The notes under the pieces are model-generated. The model did no database searches, was not told the DNA's origin, and saw nothing but the letters and a program-made list of their open reading frames with translations. Of a stretch of 64,000 bases of DNA, positions 61,806-64,000 are shown piece after piece (the first letter of the stretch is position 1; each line of letters opens with the position of its first letter). The stretch comes from Pedobacter sandarakinus (GTDB lineage Bacteria; Bacteroidota; Bacteroidia; Sphingobacteriales; Sphingobacteriaceae). The stretch spans positions 159,023 to 223,022 of the forward strand of contig NZ_JAPIVG010000006.1 of NCBI RefSeq assembly GCF_026240095.1, written 5' to 3'. Made by a program: the position numbers and the translations under genes.

Positions 61806-62333
61806 CTATTTTGTTTTATAAGTTTCGGGGTTTACCGCTGTAACAGTCCATCCTTTTAAGAAAGAGATTGTTTTCTTCACATCGTGCCCAACTTGCTTCT
61901 TACCATTAGCACCAACTTCATCGGTTTCTAAATATGCAGAATTTTCGATGTGCAATACTTTTCCCTTTCCATCCAATACCACAAAAACCGGATAGCCAAA
62001 ACGATTGGGATAACCCAAATACTTCATAGCCTCATCATTGTGATGATCTTTATCCCAATTAACCAATACAAACTCATAATTATCGTTTATAGTTTGTTTT
62101 AAGCTGGGCGTATTATTTACAAGATTATGGAAGGCTATGCACCAGGTGCACCAATTCCCACCTACTTGAACTAATACGTGTTTATTGGCTTTAGCAGCCT
62201 TTTGAGTGGCCTCCTTTAAATCAGCCATGGCATTTGCTTCCGGATTATAAATATGAACTCCTTCTGTTTTCTCTTGAGCGAAGGCAACCGTGCAAATTAA
62301 AAGCACAGCAAAAAATGACGTTATTTTTTTCAT
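61806..62333 (-). CDS. secreted thioredoxin-family protein
   Basis: 175 aa. Signal peptide (FFAVLLICTVAFAQE), then a thioredoxin fold with the redox motif VQVGGNWCTWCIAFHNLV (CxxC as CTWC), FVLVNWDKDHHND and YPVFVVLDGKGKVLHIEN (cis-Pro in YPV). Periplasmic disulfide reductase or chaperone; partner unknown. Confidence 0.88.
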   Translation of the reverse strand: MKKITSFFAVLLICTVAFAQEKTEGVHIYNPEANAMADLKEATQKAAKANKHVLVQVGGNWCTWCIAFHNLVNNTPSLKQTINDNYEFVLVNWDKDHHNDEAMKYLGYPNRFGYPVFVVLDGKGKVLHIENSAYLETDEVGANGKKQVGHDVKKTISFLKGWTVTAVNPETYKTK

Positions 62334-62444
62334 GTTTTAAATAATGATTTTCAAAATTAATAAATACTACTAATTTTATAGACAATAAGCTAATTCTTTA
62401 CAGAAGAAATACATTTTACTAAGTCCCTATATTTACCCCCATTA

Positions 62445-63101
62445 ATGGATTTTTTAGATTTACATACCCATAAAGCCAATCAGAAAACAGGTGTATTTAG
62501 CATCCAAAGTTTATCACTTACCAGTGATATTTTTTTGGCTATGCCTAAAACCAGATTAATTTCTATCGGCTTACATCCCTGGTATGCAACGTTTCAGCAG
62601 ACGGATTTACAAATGAGATATTTGGAAGTCTTAGCAAAACAAAGTAATGTTAAACTTATTGGCGAATGTGGCTTAGATAGGCTTAAGGGCGATAGTTTGG
62701 ATAACCAAATCATAATTTTCGAAATGCAAATTAAACTAGCCATGCGATTTGGGAAGGCAGTAATCATCCATTGCGTTAAAGCTTTTTCTGAATTAATTGA
62801 GATAAAGCAAAGGATGCGGGTTGATGTACCGATGATTATCCATGGCTTTAATAAAAGTGAAATTCTTGGCAGGCAATTGCTGGCGAAAGGGTTTTATCTA
62901 TCGTTTGGTGCGGCAATCTTAGACCCTGATTCTAACCCTGCGGTTTTATTAAGAAAAACAGATTTCTTCTTTTTGGAAACCGATGATGCAGATATAGAGA
63001 TTGAAGATATTTATTTGGCAGCGGCTAATTTGAAAAATTGTTCGGTTGATGAACTTAAAGCACGTATTTTTGCCAACTGGAAAAAATTGAATTTAATATA
63101 G
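62445..63101 (+). CDS. TatD family hydrolase
   Basis: 218 aa, shorter than the usual 260. All metal ligands are visible: LDLHTHKA (HxH), GECGLD (Glu), VIIHCVKAF (His), MIIHGF (His), FLETDDAD (Asp). Probably a metal-dependent DNase or related hydrolase. 42 nt before tcdA. Confidence 0.88.
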   Translation: MDFLDLHTHKANQKTGVFSIQSLSLTSDIFLAMPKTRLISIGLHPWYATFQQTDLQMRYLEVLAKQSNVKLIGECGLDRLKGDSLDNQIIIFEMQIKLAMRFGKAVIIHCVKAFSELIEIKQRMRVDVPMIIHGFNKSEILGRQLLAKGFYLSFGAAILDPDSNPAVLLRKTDFFFLETDDADIEIEDIYLAAANLKNCSVDELKARIFANWKKLNLI

Positions 63102-63143
63102 CATTGATTAACCTTACCTGTCGGTAAATAATACGGCGTAAAC

Positions 63144-63923
63144 ATGACAGATCTTTCTTGGCTTTCTCGCTCGGCGCTACTTGTTGGCGATGAGGGCATC
63201 AATAAATTACAACAAAAACATGTACTTGTTATTGGCTTAGGTGGAGTTGGTTCTTTTGCTGCGGAGTTTATTTGCCGAAGCGGTGTTGGGGAAATGACCA
63301 TAGTAGATGGCGATGTTGTTGACCCTAGCAACCGAAACAGACAGTTGCCTGCGCTTGCCACAAACCACGGTGAAAGCAAGGCAGAGATTATGCAGGAACG
63401 CTTGCTTGCCATAAACCCATCGCTTAAACTCAATGTTGTTAAAGCCTTCCTTACCCCCGATAAATGCAAGGAAATTCTAGCAAATGATTATGATTACCTA
63501 ATGGATTGCATCGATAGCGTGATGCCCAAAATAACCCTACTGGCGACCGCATTAGAGCGCAACATCCCTGTTGTTAGTTCAATGGGTGCTGGTGGAAAAA
63601 TGGACCCCACAAGATTAAGAATAGCCATGTTGCCTGATACTTACCAATGCGTATTTGCGAGTTACATTCGTAAGCGATTAAATAAATTAAAAGATTCGAA
63701 CAAAATAAAAGCGGTTTTCTCTACCGAAGAGGTTAAAAGAGACTCGCTTATTTTAACGGATGGATCAAATTTTAAAAGATCTGCTTACGGCACTATTTCA
63801 TATCTGCCCGCAGCCTTTGGTGGTGCTTGCGCATCTGTTGTACTACGAGATTTGTTAGGTTATCCTATAGAAATAACAGCCCGACCTAAAAGAATTAGCA
63901 AAAAAACTAAAGTAAAGAAATAA
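63144..63923 (+). CDS. tcdA: tRNA threonylcarbamoyladenosine dehydratase
   Basis: 259 aa, E1/ThiF fold. VLVIGLGGVGSFAAEFICRS (ATP site), VDGDVVDPSNRNRQLPAL, and SSMGAGGKMDPTRLRIAMLP, plus the C-terminal FGGACASVVLRDLLG. It cyclises t6A to ct6A in tRNA. Probably co-transcribed with the TatD gene. Confidence 0.9.
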   Translation: MTDLSWLSRSALLVGDEGINKLQQKHVLVIGLGGVGSFAAEFICRSGVGEMTIVDGDVVDPSNRNRQLPALATNHGESKAEIMQERLLAINPSLKLNVVKAFLTPDKCKEILANDYDYLMDCIDSVMPKITLLATALERNIPVVSSMGAGGKMDPTRLRIAMLPDTYQCVFASYIRKRLNKLKDSNKIKAVFSTEEVKRDSLILTDGSNFKRSAYGTISYLPAAFGGACASVVLRDLLGYPIEITARPKRISKKTKVKK

Positions 63924-63947
63924 TTAAACACCACGTTCCATTACAAA

Positions 63948-63990
63948 TTCCCCTGCTCTGAAGGGGTGCCAGAAAGGCGGGGGAGAAAAC
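63948..63990. repeat. G/C-box repeat fragment at the window end
   Basis: CCCCTGCTCTGAAGGGG (63951-63967) forms a hairpin, followed by TGCCAGAAAGGCGGGGGAG. I know similar CCCCT-AGGGG-TGCCNGAAGGGCGGGG strings as dispersed intergenic repeats in Bacteroidota. It is cut off by the window end. Confidence 0.35.
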
Positions 63991-64000
63991 CCAATAAAAG

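Noticed and set aside
63011..63469. 152-codon minus-strand frame across the tatD/tcdA junction
   Set aside because: Both plus-strand genes are intact with family motifs across this region.

Overview
The window looks like chromosomal DNA of a Bacteroidota bacterium, most likely Sphingobacteriaceae (Pedobacter-like). Supporting signs are low GC, several promoters of the TTTG / TAnnTTTG type, weak or absent Shine-Dalgarno sequences, an IPExxxVDY-family protein, an Oar-like TonB-dependent receptor, a TSP3-OmpA porin and the gene orders yicC-gmk-nadD and acpP-fabF-rnc. This placement is inferred from gene content only.

Layout. 1-9.7 kb: end of a HAD hydrolase, a small inverted-repeat element, a Gln-rich secreted protein, an RsmI-like methylase, tex, an MscS channel and a partial tryptophan operon (trpE-trpG-trpC, no trpD). 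A previously uncalled 22-codon leader ORF with two Trp codons and an intrinsic terminator precede trpE, which fits ribosome-mediated attenuation. 9.9-11.6 kb: accessory locus with a lipoprotein ending in an eight-cysteine domain, two frameshifted small membrane proteins and a divergent XRE regulator with paired operator-like sites. 11.6-31.9 kb: secreted amidohydrolases, TonB receptor, ABC exporter, MFS carrier, the operon (45-aa protein)-ridA-EamA-recG, an OmpA porin, aminopeptidase P, a Cys-rich copper-binding protein and a DegP protease. 32-48 kb: dapF, a tripartite RND efflux operon, nadD, gmk, yicC, plsC, rnc, fabF, acpP and pyk.

48-54 kb, between tRNA-Ser(GGA) and an ArsR operon, is a decayed island. 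It holds a frameshifted, truncated tyrosine integrase, a LytTR regulator, a lanthipeptide-like precursor, an S41 peptidase, the N-terminal stub of a LanB dehydratase joined to a frameshifted LanC cyclase, and a 22-bp-period direct repeat of the kind LytTR proteins bind. It reads as the remains of a class I lanthipeptide cluster. 54-64 kb: ArsR-SRPBCC-VOC operon, tRNA-Asp(GTC), a DPP-IV-like peptidase, an epimerase, a tiny tail-collar protein, a GH3 hydrolase, a thioredoxin-like protein, a TatD hydrolase and TcdA.

The most notable points are the lanthipeptide relic with its candidate regulator site, the Cys-rich lipoprotein locus and the trp leader.
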